A stretch of 34,328 bases of DNA from Desulfuromonas sp. (GCA_021162745.1 JAGGYC010000057.1:1-34328), one strand, 5' to 3'. Positions 15,144 through 23,979 are shown, counted from the stretch's first letter. Notes: generated by a model from the sequence alone, not told the origin. Made by a program: numbers and translations.

Positions 15144-16526
15144 ATGACAAAAGCCGATTCGCGCATTGCCACCTTGATGGTGGTGTGTGTGGCCCATTTT
15201 CTGATGCCGTTTATGATGTCCGCCGTTGGTGTGGCGTTGCCGGCTGTCGGGCGTGAATTCTCCGCCAGTGCCGTTCAGCTGGGATTGGTGGAAACCACCT
15301 ATGTCCTCTCTGCATCCATCTTTCTGCTGGCCATGGGTCGTCTGGGTGACATCATTGGTCGACGGCGAATATTCCAATGGGGACTGGCGATCTTTACCCT
15401 GTCTGGTGGATTGATTTCCCAGACCTGGTCTGTCGAAGGGGTGATCCTGCTGCGGTTTTTTCAGGGCCTGGGCGGCTCTATGGTGATGGCCACCACCATG
15501 GCGATTGTGGTGTCGGTGTTTTCGGCGGCTGAACGCGGCAAGGCGTTGGGTATTGCCGTCGCCAGCGTCTATGCCGGGATCTCGTGTGGGCCGTTTATCG
15601 GTGGAGCACTGGTGTCGAGCCTGGGCTGGCGATCCATCTTTTATTTGTGCGTGCCGTTGGGGATGATTGCTTTTGCCGTAGCAACGCTCAAGCTGAGCGG
15701 AGACCATGTCGAAGCGGCCGGCGAACCTTTTGACTGGCGGGGCTGGCTGATCTATGCGGCGGCGATTGTCGCACTGATTGTCGGGGCCATGCAGTTGACC
15801 GCCGGTGTCTGGGCCTGGTTGCTGCTGGTCGCTGGAGTTCTTGGTGTCCTGTTATTCCTTTGGTTCGAATCGCGTCAGAGGTTTCCGTTGTTCAATGTAG
15901 CGTTGTTGCGCAGCAACCGGGTGTTTGCCCTGAGCAATCTGGCGGCGCTGTTCAATTATGCCGGTACCTTTGGTATCACCTTCTTCCTCAGTTTATACCT
16001 GCAGCTGGTCAAGGGGATGTCGGCCCAGAGCGCCGGCTCGATCCTGATTGTGCAGCCCATTGTTCAGACGCTGTTCTCTCCCGTCTGCGGTCGCCTGGCT
16101 GATCGTTATCCGGCGGCGCAGGTGGCGACGGCAGGGATGGCGTTGTGCGGATGCGGCATCGGTGTCGCGGCGACCATTACCGCCACCACGCCGTTGGCGA
16201 AGCTGTTTGTGCTGCTGGTGTTGCTGGGGATGGGCTTTGCGCTGTTTTCATCGCCGAATACCAGTGTGATCATGGGCAGTGTTGAGCCACGCGATCTGGG
16301 GGTGGCTTCAGGTTTTTCCGCCAGTATGCGCACCCTGGGGATGATGACCAGCATGATCATCATCACGGTGAATTTTACGTTGTTTATGGGTGATCAGCCG
16401 GTGACCCCGGCCACACAATCGGCGTTTATGCACAGTATGCAGGTGTCGTTGCTGGTGTTCAGCGCCCTGTGTGGTGTCGCAGTGTTCAGTTCCTTCGGTC
16501 GCCATCAGCCTGTTTTGGAACGGTAA
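15144..16526 (+). CDS. MFS drug exporter, DHA2 (EmrB/QacA-like) family
   Basis: A 460-residue integral membrane transporter, probably with 14 membrane helices. The MFS loop 2-3 signature is GRLGDIIGRRRIF (about 65-77), and the drug-exporter motif C-like stretch SVYAGISCGPFIGGALVSSLGWRSIFYLCVPLG is visible in helix 5 to 6 (described here by its Gly/Pro pattern near 145-175). It should export drugs or metabolites by proton exchange. The start at 15144 follows GAGG. No regulator is adjacent except the divergent sensor kinase. Substrate unknown. Confidence 0.88.
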   Translation: MTKADSRIATLMVVCVAHFLMPFMMSAVGVALPAVGREFSASAVQLGLVETTYVLSASIFLLAMGRLGDIIGRRRIFQWGLAIFTLSGGLISQTWSVEGVILLRFFQGLGGSMVMATTMAIVVSVFSAAERGKALGIAVASVYAGISCGPFIGGALVSSLGWRSIFYLCVPLGMIAFAVATLKLSGDHVEAAGEPFDWRGWLIYAAAIVALIVGAMQLTAGVWAWLLLVAGVLGVLLFLWFESRQRFPLFNVALLRSNRVFALSNLAALFNYAGTFGITFFLSLYLQLVKGMSAQSAGSILIVQPIVQTLFSPVCGRLADRYPAAQVATAGMALCGCGIGVAATITATTPLAKLFVLLVLLGMGFALFSSPNTSVIMGSVEPRDLGVASGFSASMRTLGMMTSMIIITVNFTLFMGDQPVTPATQSAFMHSMQVSLLVFSALCGVAVFSSFGRHQPVLER

Positions 16527-16606
16527 GAAATTCCCCCTTTTTTTCATTAGCCAAGCAGTGGTAAAGTTCTCTCGCATAAATAAAGTTATTCAGCACTTCC
16601 ACGTCT

Positions 16607-16707
16607 GGGCACACAACGCCCACAGCAAGGGACGCATGAACCCATCCATGGGGCTTGTCGTTGCCATCCATGGCAACAAACACCCTTGCAATGGGCATTG
16701 TGTGCCC
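16607..16707. repeat. Long inverted repeat (25-bp arms, about 100 bp total)
   Basis: Left arm 16607-16631 and right arm 16683-16707 match at 22 of 25 positions as inverted repeats, each ending in GGGCACACAA / TTGTGTGCCC. Inside, CCATCCATGG occurs twice (near 16642 and 16665) and GTTGCC-ATCCAT-GGCAAC forms a further hairpin. The structure fills the gap between the MFS gene and the acyl-CoA ligase. It has no T-run, so it is not an ordinary terminator. It may be a small palindromic repeat element. Confidence 0.8.
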
Positions 16708-16762
16708 AACGGCTGCATATGTTTCATGATTTAATTAATCTTGCTGACAGGAGCTTTCCTAT

Positions 16763-18412
16763 ATGAGCGACCATCGTATCCCCCGCACCGAATCGGCCTA
16801 TACCTACCCGTTATTGATCAAGAATCTGTTGAACTGCCCGCTGGTCAACTGTCCGGAGCAGGAAATTGTCTATCGTGATCAGTTGCGTTTCAACTATCGC
16901 ACCCTGCATGAGCGGATTTGCCGACTGGCCAACGCCCTGATTGAGATGGGGGTCAAGCAGGGCGATACAGTGGCGATGATGGATTGGGACAGTCATCGTT
17001 ATCTGGAGTGCTTTTTTGCCGTGCCGATGATCGGCGCGGTGCTGCATACGGTCAATGTCAAGTTGTCGCCGGAGCAGATTTTGTTTACTATCGACCATGC
17101 CGAAGATGATGTGCTGCTGATGCATAGCGATTTTGTCCCCATTGTTGAACAGATCAAGGGGCGGATCGATACGGTTCGCCATTATATCCTGCTCAAGGAT
17201 GGTGACGAAGAGGTAGACAGTCTTGTGCCGTTCAGCGATGAGTATGAAAATTGGTTGGACAAGGCGTCAACCTTTGCCGAATTTCCCGATTTCGATGAAA
17301 ACACCCGGGCCACCACCTTTTATACCACCGGTACCACCGGGCTGCCGAAAGGGGTCTATTTCAGTCATCGCCAGCTGGTATTGCATACCATGGGGGTGTT
17401 GGCGGCGCTAGGTACGCCGCAGCATCAGGGGCGGATGCATCAGGGTGATGTTTACATGCCGATCACGCCGATGTTTCATGTTCATGCCTGGGGACTGCCC
17501 TATGTGGCGACGGCTCTCGGTGTCAAGCAGGTTTACCCTGGTCGCTATTCGCCGGAGATGTTGCTGGAGCTGATCGATCGGGAGCAGGTGACTTTTTCCC
17601 ACTGTGTGCCGACCATTCTCCACATGTTGTTCAAGAGTCCCAAGATTGATCAGCTCGACTTGAGTCGCTGGAAGGTGCTCATCGGCGGTTCGGCCATGTC
17701 GAAGACATTGTGTCTTGAGGGGTTGCAGCGTGGCATCGACATCTTTACCGGTTACGGCATGTCGGAAACCTGCCCGATCCTGTCGTTGGCCCATCTCGAT
17801 GCTGAGATGTTGGAACTCGGTGATGAAGAGCAGGCGGAGATCCGTTGTAAAACCGGGCGCCCCATGCCGCTGGTCGATCTGAGGGTGGTGAACGAGCAGC
17901 TGGAAGATGTTGTCGCCGACAGTCAGAGCAGTGGTGAGATTGTGGTGCGGGCACCGTGGTTGACCCAGGGTTACCTCAAGGATAAGCGCAATTCCGAAAA
18001 CCTGTGGCAGGGGGGCTATCTGCATACCGGTGATGTGGCGACGTGTGATGGCAAGGGCTATGTCAAAATTACCGACCGTACCAAGGATGTGATCAAGAGT
18101 GGTGGCGAGTGGATCTCATCACTGGAGCTGGAAGATATCCTCTCCCATCATCCGGCGGTGGCCGAGGTGGCGGTGATCGGTCAGCCCGATGAAAAATGGG
18201 GCGAGCGACCATTGGCGCTGGTGGTGATTCATGGAGAGATCGAACAACCACCGGGCAAAAAAGAGCTACTGGCACTGTTGCATGAATACACCGATACCGG
18301 GGTGATCTCTAAACAGGTGATCCTGACGCGGGTGAAGTTTGTCGGGGCCATCGACAAGACCAGCGTCGGCAAGGTCGATAAAAAGACATTGCGGCAGAAG
18401 CACCTGTCGTAA
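16763..18412 (+). CDS. Fatty acyl-CoA ligase (AMP-forming), AlkK/FadD-like
   Basis: A 549-residue adenylate-forming enzyme that activates a carboxylic acid with ATP and joins it to CoA in the cytoplasm. Motifs in order: phosphate-binding TTFYTTGTTGLPKG (184-197), PMFHVHAWG (236-244), GYGMSET (330-336), HTGD (421-424), the hinge DRTKDVIKSGGEWIS (438-452), and the C-terminal catalytic Lys in KTSVGKVDKKTL (near 540). The layout resembles medium/long-chain acyl-CoA ligases; chain-length preference is not readable. ATG at 16763 has AGGAG upstream. It appears monocistronic, set apart by the inverted repeat before it and the riboswitch after it. Confidence 0.92.
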   Translation: MSDHRIPRTESAYTYPLLIKNLLNCPLVNCPEQEIVYRDQLRFNYRTLHERICRLANALIEMGVKQGDTVAMMDWDSHRYLECFFAVPMIGAVLHTVNVKLSPEQILFTIDHAEDDVLLMHSDFVPIVEQIKGRIDTVRHYILLKDGDEEVDSLVPFSDEYENWLDKASTFAEFPDFDENTRATTFYTTGTTGLPKGVYFSHRQLVLHTMGVLAALGTPQHQGRMHQGDVYMPITPMFHVHAWGLPYVATALGVKQVYPGRYSPEMLLELIDREQVTFSHCVPTILHMLFKSPKIDQLDLSRWKVLIGGSAMSKTLCLEGLQRGIDIFTGYGMSETCPILSLAHLDAEMLELGDEEQAEIRCKTGRPMPLVDLRVVNEQLEDVVADSQSSGEIVVRAPWLTQGYLKDKRNSENLWQGGYLHTGDVATCDGKGYVKITDRTKDVIKSGGEWISSLELEDILSHHPAVAEVAVIGQPDEKWGERPLALVVIHGEIEQPPGKKELLALLHEYTDTGVISKQVILTRVKFVGAIDKTSVGKVDKKTLRQKHLS

Positions 18413-18444
18413 GTCGTCAGCGATGACACCTCAGAGCTTTAATC

Positions 18445-18473
18445 TTGCATCTTCGCCGGGATCGGGCTACATT
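18445..18473 (+). promoter_or_regulatory. Sigma-70 promoter for the fluoride riboswitch transcript
   Basis: -35 TTGCAT (18445-18450), 17-bp spacer, -10 TACATT (18468-18473). The expected start near 18480 lies just upstream of the aptamer. Confidence 0.6.
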
Positions 18474-18487
18474 ATTTACCACTTGTT

Positions 18488-18548
18488 GACGGGAATGGAG
18501 TTCTCCCGGTAACCGCCAGAATGATTGATTCGGCTGATGACTCCTGTG
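18488..18548 (+). ncRNA. Fluoride riboswitch (crcB motif) aptamer
   Basis: The segment fits the fluoride (crcB) consensus: hairpin CGGGA/TCCCG (18490-18494/18504-18508), a GGAGT in its loop (18497-18501), AACCGCC, a second hairpin GCC-A-GAAT/ATTC-GGC (18515-18534), then GGCTGATGACTCC. The loop GGAGT can pair with ACTCC (18540-18544), as in the long-range pairing of this aptamer. The terminator stem just downstream reuses ACTCCTG. Fluoride binding should therefore block the terminator and switch the downstream CLC-F gene on. Recognition is by eye and by context. Confidence 0.87.
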
Positions 18549-18583
18549 TAGAGGCTTTTTAAGTCTTTATGCAGGAGTTTTTT
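18540..18583 (+). terminator. Riboswitch expression-platform terminator
   Basis: ACTCCTG (18540-18546) pairs with CAGGAGT (18572-18578), followed by a T-run. The 5' arm overlaps the aptamer's 3' strand, so the two folds are mutually exclusive. Confidence 0.85.
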
Positions 18584-18621
18584 GTTTTTTATGCCTGGTT
18601 CAGGTTTTAAGGAGTTGAGCG

Positions 18622-19983
18622 ATGCCATTGCGATGGGATGTACGGGAACATCTGAGTCTGGGCTGGTTCGTGTTGCGCTGGCTGGCGATGATCACGCCGG
18701 TGGCGGCGCTCATCGGTTCCAGTGTGGCATTTTTCCTGTGGTTGCTGGCCGAGGCCACCCAGACGCGCTGGACCCATCCGGATCTGGTCTATCTGTTACC
18801 GCTGGCCGGTATCGGCATCGTCATGATCTATCATCATTTTGGCGACAACGCGGCGTCAGGCAATAACCTGATTATGGAGCAGATCCATCAACCGGGGGCC
18901 GGGGTGCCCAAACGGATGATGCCGCTGGTGTTGTTTGCTACCGTATTCACCCACCTGTTTGGCGGCAGCGCCGGGCGCGAGGGGACGGCGGTGCAGATGG
19001 GCGGCAGCATTGCCCAGGTGTTTGCGGCGCCGTTCAAGCTCAGTAGCGACGATACCCGTATTCTCCTCACCTGTGGTGTTGCCGCCGGTTTCGGTGCCGT
19101 GTTCGGAACGCCGCTGGCGGGGGCGGTGTTTGCCCTCGAAGTGCTAGCCCTGGGCAAGATGCGCTACGATGCCCTGATCCCCTGTCTGATGGCCAGCGTG
19201 ATCGGTGATCTGGTGTGTACCGCCTGTGGGATCGGCCATACCCAATATCGTATTGCCGCTCCTGAGATGCATATTGATGCCGTGGTCGCTCACGTTTCAC
19301 CGCTGTTGGCGGTCAAGGTGATGGTGGCGGCGGTGCTGTTCGGGCTGGCCGGGTTTCTGTTTGCCGAGATGACTCATGCCCTGAGTGGTTTATTCAAACG
19401 CTATGTCTCCCGCTACTGGGTGCGACCGGTGATCGGTGCTGTGCTGGTATTGGGGATCAGTGCTCTCCTCGGTACGCGCGATTATCTGGGCCTGGGCGTC
19501 GGTTCGGCTAGCGCCGATGGCGTTTCGATTATCAATGCCTTCAGTGGTGTCGGTGTGACAGCCTGGAGTTGGTGGTGGAAACTGCTGCTCACTGCCATCA
19601 CCTTGAGCTGTGGTTTTAAGGGCGGCGAAGTGACGCCGTTGTTTTTCGTCGGTGCGACGCTAGGTGCGGCCTTGGCCGGGGTGCTGAATGTCCCCGTCGA
19701 TCTGTTGGCCGGGATCGGTTTTATCGCCGTATTTGCTGGCGCGACCAATACGCCGCTGGCTTGCACTATCATGGGGGTGGAACTCTTTGGCGCTCAATAT
19801 GTAGAATATTTTGCCATCGCCTGTTTTCTATCCTATCTGTTCAGTGGCCATTCCAGCATTTATCTGTCACAGCAGATCGCCATTCCCAAGGGGGGCGTTG
19901 ATCGTTATGGCGCGTTGGATTCGCTCAGGGCGGCCCGTGATGTCCGTTCGTCGTTGCTGGGTAAAAAAACGCCTAAATCCTAA
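18622..19983 (+). CDS. CLC-F type fluoride/proton antiporter
   Basis: A 453-residue CLC family membrane protein with about 10 or more hydrophobic segments. The pore motifs are SGNNLI at 79-84, where chloride CLCs have GSGIP, and GREGT at 118-122 with Glu120 as the gating glutamate. GAVFGTPLAGAVFALEV follows near 151-167. The altered first selectivity motif and the lack of C-terminal CBS domains fit the CLC-F clade, which exports fluoride. The fluoride riboswitch directly upstream strongly supports this role. ATG at 18622 has AAGGAG seven bases before it. It is transcribed from its own riboswitch-controlled promoter. Confidence 0.93.
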   Translation: MPLRWDVREHLSLGWFVLRWLAMITPVAALIGSSVAFFLWLLAEATQTRWTHPDLVYLLPLAGIGIVMIYHHFGDNAASGNNLIMEQIHQPGAGVPKRMMPLVLFATVFTHLFGGSAGREGTAVQMGGSIAQVFAAPFKLSSDDTRILLTCGVAAGFGAVFGTPLAGAVFALEVLALGKMRYDALIPCLMASVIGDLVCTACGIGHTQYRIAAPEMHIDAVVAHVSPLLAVKVMVAAVLFGLAGFLFAEMTHALSGLFKRYVSRYWVRPVIGAVLVLGISALLGTRDYLGLGVGSASADGVSIINAFSGVGVTAWSWWWKLLLTAITLSCGFKGGEVTPLFFVGATLGAALAGVLNVPVDLLAGIGFIAVFAGATNTPLACTIMGVELFGAQYVEYFAIACFLSYLFSGHSSIYLSQQIAIPKGGVDRYGALDSLRAARDVRSSLLGKKTPKS

Positions 19984-20075
19984 ATGACCCTTACTGTATT
20001 TGGGCAGCATGATCCGTCGAACTGCAGATCTTGCCGTGGTTTGCAAAGGTTGATTGATTTTCGGGAGTCTGAAAT

Positions 20076-20687
20076 ATGTCTGAAACATTACAAAACGCGA
20101 CGCTGGAAAATATCTATCAGCGGCGCAGTATCCGCAATTTTACCGATAAACCGGTGATGGTAGAGGATTTGAACACGATTCTCCATGCCGCTAATCAGGC
20201 GCCATCGGCACATAACCAACAATCGTGGCGTTTTGTCGTCATCGAACATGAAAAAAAACTGCAGTTGGCTCAACTGGTCAGTCAGCGTGCTGGTGATTTC
20301 CCCAGGGCTTCGTCGGCGTTGTTGAAGATGGCGGCGCGCAGTATTAAATCGGCACCGGTGGTGGTGGCGGTGGTGAATACCGGTGAGTTGATCGATCATG
20401 GTCAGCAGTTGTTCAAGATTGAGGAGAGCCGTTCGCTGGACTTTTTCCGCACCATGGAAATTCAGAGTTCAGCCGCAGCCGTACAGAATATGTTGCTGGC
20501 TGCAACCTCCCTGGGTTTATCGACGGTCTGGCTTGGCGTGCTGTTTTTGATCAAGGAAGAGGTGATGCATTTCTTGCGTCAACCGGAAGGGGAATTTATG
20601 GCCGTCATCCCGGTCGGTTATGCGGCACGCCAAAGCGCCGGACCGAAAAAGCGTTCAGCGGAAGTGCTGATCAGCAGGCTGGACTAG
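20076..20687 (+). CDS. Nitroreductase family flavoprotein
   Basis: A 203-residue FMN-dependent nitroreductase-fold protein. The FMN phosphate-binding motif RRSIRNFTDKPV is near 17-28, followed by ANQAPSAHNQQSWRFVVI (residues 44-61, typical of the family) and the C-terminal GLSTVWLGV and IPVGYAA segments. Members reduce nitro-compounds, quinones or flavins with NAD(P)H; the substrate is open. GGGAG lies nine bases before the ATG. It is about 90 bp downstream of the CLC-F gene with no clear terminator between, so partial cotranscription with the fluoride transporter is possible. Confidence 0.9.
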   Translation: MSETLQNATLENIYQRRSIRNFTDKPVMVEDLNTILHAANQAPSAHNQQSWRFVVIEHEKKLQLAQLVSQRAGDFPRASSALLKMAARSIKSAPVVVAVVNTGELIDHGQQLFKIEESRSLDFFRTMEIQSSAAAVQNMLLAATSLGLSTVWLGVLFLIKEEVMHFLRQPEGEFMAVIPVGYAARQSAGPKKRSAEVLISRLD

Positions 20688-20856
20688 CAGACTGTTCGTC
20701 TATCGCTTTTTGAGGATGTTATTGTTCGAATAGATCAAGAGTATGTATGCCGCAGCGCTATTTTTTTTGAGAATATCGGCTACTCTTAAGCAGAGGGTAT
20801 GTGATGTCCGTGCTGTGGTGGAGCTGACGCAGGGTGCGACGGAAAGGACGAATAGG

Positions 20857-21219
20857 ATGAAGCGGATTCTTGTCGTTGACGATCATGAAGCTGTTCGTCA
20901 ATTGTTGGCGCTGGTTCTGAAGGGGAAGGGGCGTGAGTTGCAGTTTGCCACCAGTGGCGAACAGGCGTTGCAGGTCGTACGTCAACAACGACCGGATCTG
21001 ATTTTACTCGATGTGATGATGCCGGGTGGGATGGACGGTTATACCGTGACCGAGAAGCTCAAGGCCGACCCACAGCTACGCTGCCCGGTGCTGATTATGA
21101 CGGCAAAAGTTCAGGAGCAGGATCGGATCAATGCCGAGGCTGCCGGTGCCGATGATTATATCGGTAAGCCCTTTGATATGCGTTTGCTCAATCAGAAAGT
21201 GGCGTCTTTGCTCCAATAG
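20857..21219 (+). CDS. Single-domain response regulator (CheY-like receiver)
   Basis: A 120-residue stand-alone receiver domain. Acidic pocket Asp8/Asp9 (VVDDHEAV), phospho-acceptor Asp52 (LILLDVMMPGG), Thr82 (LIMTAK) and Lys104 (YIGKPFD) are all present, so it should be phosphorylated by a histidine kinase. There is no output domain. A longer frame starts at 20743, but the ATG at 20857 has AAGGA eight bases upstream and begins the domain directly (MKRILVVDD). No partner kinase is adjacent; the kinase at 12207-14834 lacks a receiver and is one candidate partner (inference). Confidence 0.9.
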   Translation: MKRILVVDDHEAVRQLLALVLKGKGRELQFATSGEQALQVVRQQRPDLILLDVMMPGGMDGYTVTEKLKADPQLRCPVLIMTAKVQEQDRINAEAAGADDYIGKPFDMRLLNQKVASLLQ

Positions 21220-21273
21220 CAGTTTTGCACCTCAAAACTTTTATCCGTGGCTGGACCGTGCGTCCTAAAATAC

Positions 21274-21313
21274 AAAACAAATAGCCTGCATTGATTGCAG
21301 GCTATTTGTTTTT
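21274..21313. terminator. Bidirectional rho-independent terminator
   Basis: A 17-bp perfect stem (21274-21290 with 21296-21312, loop TTGAT) with A-run on one side and T-run on the other. It ends both the receiver gene (plus) and the diguanylate cyclase gene (minus). Confidence 0.92.
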
Positions 21314-21325
21314 GGGGAGCATTTT

Positions 21326-22765
21326 TTAGTCTAATTGCTCACAGCGATTTTTACCATTTTGCTTGGCAATGTACAGAGCCTGGTCGGCACGGTGAAGCAT
21401 GGTATCGCAGTTTTCACCAGCGCGGTATTGAATCACGCCGAAACTGGCCGTAATGTGGATGGTGTCCTGTCGATGCTGGATGGCTGCGGCCTGAATGGCG
21501 AGGCGGATTTTTTCAGCGCTGTGGTGAGCGTCTTCGACGCTGCACTGTTTAAGGACGATGAGGAATTCTTCGCCGCCCCAGCGGCACAGCATATCTGCGT
21601 GGCGCAACGACTGCTGGGTGATCTCAACCACCTCTTTTAGCGTCGTATCGCCGGCGAGGTGGCCGTAGTTATCGTTGATTTGCTTGAAGTTGTCGAGATC
21701 GAAAAGGATAATCGATAACGGCATCGGCTGGCGTTGCAATTCTTTGATCGCCTGTTCGAGCAATAGATCAAATGCCTGTCGGTTACGGGCACCGGTCAGC
21801 TTGTCGGTCAACGCCATTTTTTCTATCCGCCTCTGGTAGCGGGAGATCGTTAAGTTGTTGATCAATAGAACGATCAGGGTGATCGCCGCACAGATGGCGA
21901 TATTGATCGCCAGGGTGGTGCGGAGCTGGCGTGTAGCGGCGGTCTCCGACTGCTCGACAACAAGATGCCAGTTGAACTCGGGGATGTAGCGGGTGTTGAG
22001 GTGGTAAGTTTCGCCCTGCTTCTGGTAGTGCAACGAGCTCTGTTGATTCGCGAGGATTTCGTTTTCCAGGGCGTTGACACCGTCGAGATCAGCGAGGCAA
22101 TCGACATGATCGGGAACGCCGGAACTGTGCATGGCAATCTCACCCTCTGGGGTGACAAAGTAGATAGTGCGGTTGTAATTGCGCTGGTACTTTTCAATCA
22201 GTTGTTTAACGGCGGAAACCGTTAGGCCGACACCGGTCGCTCCTATAAATTTTCCGGCATAATCTTTAACCTGGTAATTGATAAAGATGGTCATGCTGTC
22301 CCGATTGGCCAGATCCGGATCGATATTGATTTCGTAATCCTGTTCCATATCGCGGACGCGAAAGTACCAGTTGTCGCGTTCCTCATCGGCATCGATCCGT
22401 TTGAGAATGCCGTCGGCGTGATAGTAGGTCCGCGTATTTTCCGAGACAAAAAAACTGGTAAATGTGCCGTAGGAGGTCATGATCTCCTTGAGATAACGAG
22501 TCATCTGTTCGCTATCCTGTTCCCCCTGGATCACCCATTCACGCACAAATGTATCGCTGGCCATCAGTGATGAGATAAACAGTGGCCGCAGCAGATCGCG
22601 TTGTATTTCCGAATAGATATTGTCGCTGGTCAGGGGCAGTTCGTTCTGATCAATCCGTGCCCGCAACGAAGACAGGGAGGTGTAGTAGCTGGTGAGGCTG
22701 GTGAGCAGAAAGCCGCAAATCAACAGCAGGCTGACAGTTATGATCACTCTGTTTTTGCTTTCCAT
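21326..22765 (-). CDS. Membrane diguanylate cyclase with periplasmic Cache domain
   Basis: A 479-residue protein that should make c-di-GMP from GTP. A membrane helix is at 7-27, then a periplasmic region (about 35-280) with dCache features (DNWYFRVRDMEQDYEINIDPD, FIGATGVGLTV), a second helix at about 285-303, and a GGDEF domain from 317. The active-site motif is GGEEF (397-401), an accepted active variant. An RHAD inhibitory-site motif (388-391) lies five residues before it, so product inhibition is likely. The Cache domain suggests sensing of a small external ligand. ATG at 22765 has only a weak ribosome site. It lies 114 bp downstream of the cyclic-nucleotide-binding protein on the same strand. 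Confidence 0.93.
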   Translation of the reverse strand: MESKNRVIITVSLLLICGFLLTSLTSYYTSLSSLRARIDQNELPLTSDNIYSEIQRDLLRPLFISSLMASDTFVREWVIQGEQDSEQMTRYLKEIMTSYGTFTSFFVSENTRTYYHADGILKRIDADEERDNWYFRVRDMEQDYEINIDPDLANRDSMTIFINYQVKDYAGKFIGATGVGLTVSAVKQLIEKYQRNYNRTIYFVTPEGEIAMHSSGVPDHVDCLADLDGVNALENEILANQQSSLHYQKQGETYHLNTRYIPEFNWHLVVEQSETAATRQLRTTLAINIAICAAITLIVLLINNLTISRYQRRIEKMALTDKLTGARNRQAFDLLLEQAIKELQRQPMPLSIILFDLDNFKQINDNYGHLAGDTTLKEVVEITQQSLRHADMLCRWGGEEFLIVLKQCSVEDAHHSAEKIRLAIQAAAIQHRQDTIHITASFGVIQYRAGENCDTMLHRADQALYIAKQNGKNRCEQLD

Positions 22766-22879
22766 GCTGTCGTGTCTTTCGTTGTTTGATCTATTCGACG
22801 TCTGAAGATTTGTGTGTGTGGCGTCTCGCCCTGAGCACCTGTTTCAATTTGATGGACGATGATCGTGCGGAACAACATG

Positions 22880-23335
22880 TTAGAAAATGGCCGCAATCCG
22901 TTCATAGGACTTGCTCAGTCGTTTGCTGGTCATTTTGAACAGCCCGCGCAGCAGTTTTAATCCCAGTGCGGGGTGGGCGGTGATCAGTTCTTCAAAGTTA
23001 TCGTTGGAGAGCAGCAGCAGTTCAACATCGGTAATCGCTTCGGCGCTGACGGCGCGAGCATTGTCGGTGAGCAGGCAGAGTTCGCCAACCACGGAACCGG
23101 GGCCGTAGGTGCCGACAATCACATGCTTGTTGGAGAACTCGGTCAACTTTTTGATCCCCAATTTTCCGTTGAGGATGAATGCCGCCTGATTGTCGTCATC
23201 CCCTTCGTGCCACAAAATTTCTCCGGCCTCGGCTCGATGGTGGCTGCAGAATTTGAGCAGGCTAGAGGTTTCATCCTCGGGCAGGTTTTTGAAGAAGTTA
23301 AATTTATCTTGCGCCAGGGCAGGTAAAGACGTCAT
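22880..23335 (-). CDS. Single-domain cyclic-nucleotide-binding (Crp-like) protein
   Basis: A 151-residue protein made of one cNMP-binding beta-roll (about 12-125) and a short C-terminal helix, with no helix-turn-helix. The phosphate-binding cassette is GELCLLTDNARAVSAEA (84-100), with Glu85 and Arg94 in the ligand-contact positions. It likely senses cAMP or a related nucleotide, or acts only as a scaffold, but does not bind DNA itself. The start at 23335 has GAGG seven bases upstream. Probably in one transcript with the downstream diguanylate cyclase. Confidence 0.85.
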   Translation of the reverse strand: MTSLPALAQDKFNFFKNLPEDETSSLLKFCSHHRAEAGEILWHEGDDDNQAAFILNGKLGIKKLTEFSNKHVIVGTYGPGSVVGELCLLTDNARAVSAEAITDVELLLLSNDNFEELITAHPALGLKLLRGLFKMTSKRLSKSYERIAAIF

Positions 23336-23443
23336 TGTAAGCCTCGATTAAGTAATAGCAAACGCTGATATTTAGCTAGTTTCAGTGGGAAGTCAATAGC
23401 CTGTTTGGACTTTGGGCAAATATATTGAATCAGCAGGGGCAGA

Positions 23444-23956
23444 ATGGAAAAAATGCAACGGACGCCAGCTCAGAGTGAAGATGCGCACTACATGAAAATG
23501 GCTCTTGAGCAAGCACGTCAGGCCGAAGCGTTGGGCGAGGTGCCCATCGGCGCACTGATTGTCCTCGACGGTCGGGTGATCGCCTCGGCAGGCAATCGAC
23601 GAGAAACCTGGCAGGATCCAACCGCCCACGCCGAACTGATCGCTTTGCGCGAAGCGGCCAAGCGCACCGGATCATGGCGCCTTGAGGGCGCAACCCTCTA
23701 TGTGACCCTTGAACCCTGTGTGATGTGCATGGGGGGGATCATCTTGGCCCGCATCCCGCGCTTGGTGTATGGCGCCCGCGATCCGAAGATGGGCGCCGTC
23801 GGTTCCATCTACGATTTCTCCACCGATGAGCGCTTTAATCATGCCGTGACGGTGACAGAAGGGGTGTTGGCAGACGAGTGCAGTGAAATGCTGTCGGTAT
23901 TTTTTCGTCAATTGCGTCAGAAGAAAAAGACTGCTAAGATGCAGCCCTCAGATTGA
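23444..23956 (+). CDS. tadA: tRNA-specific adenosine-34 deaminase
   Basis: TadA converts the wobble adenosine of tRNA-Arg(ACG) to inosine. The 170-residue protein has the zinc and catalytic motif HAE (62-64) and PCVMC (91-95), plus the family stretches EALGEVPIGALIV and GARDPKMGAVGSIYDF. Length and motifs match the bacterial enzyme. ATG at 23444 follows AGGGGC; a second ATG three codons later is possible. It lies directly upstream of tRNA-Ser(CGA), whose promoter is probably inside the tadA 3' end. Confidence 0.95.
   Translation: MEKMQRTPAQSEDAHYMKMALEQARQAEALGEVPIGALIVLDGRVIASAGNRRETWQDPTAHAELIALREAAKRTGSWRLEGATLYVTLEPCVMCMGGIILARIPRLVYGARDPKMGAVGSIYDFSTDERFNHAVTVTEGVLADECSEMLSVFFRQLRQKKKTAKMQPSD
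23912..23940 (+). promoter_or_regulatory. Possible tRNA-Ser(CGA) promoter inside tadA
   Basis: TTGCGT (23912-23917), 17-bp spacer, TAAGAT (23935-23940), then a GC-rich stretch GCAGCCC typical of stable RNA promoter discriminators. The start would be about 33 bases before the tRNA. Confidence 0.45.
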
Positions 23957-23979
23957 GATAAAGATCTGAAAAAATTTAT

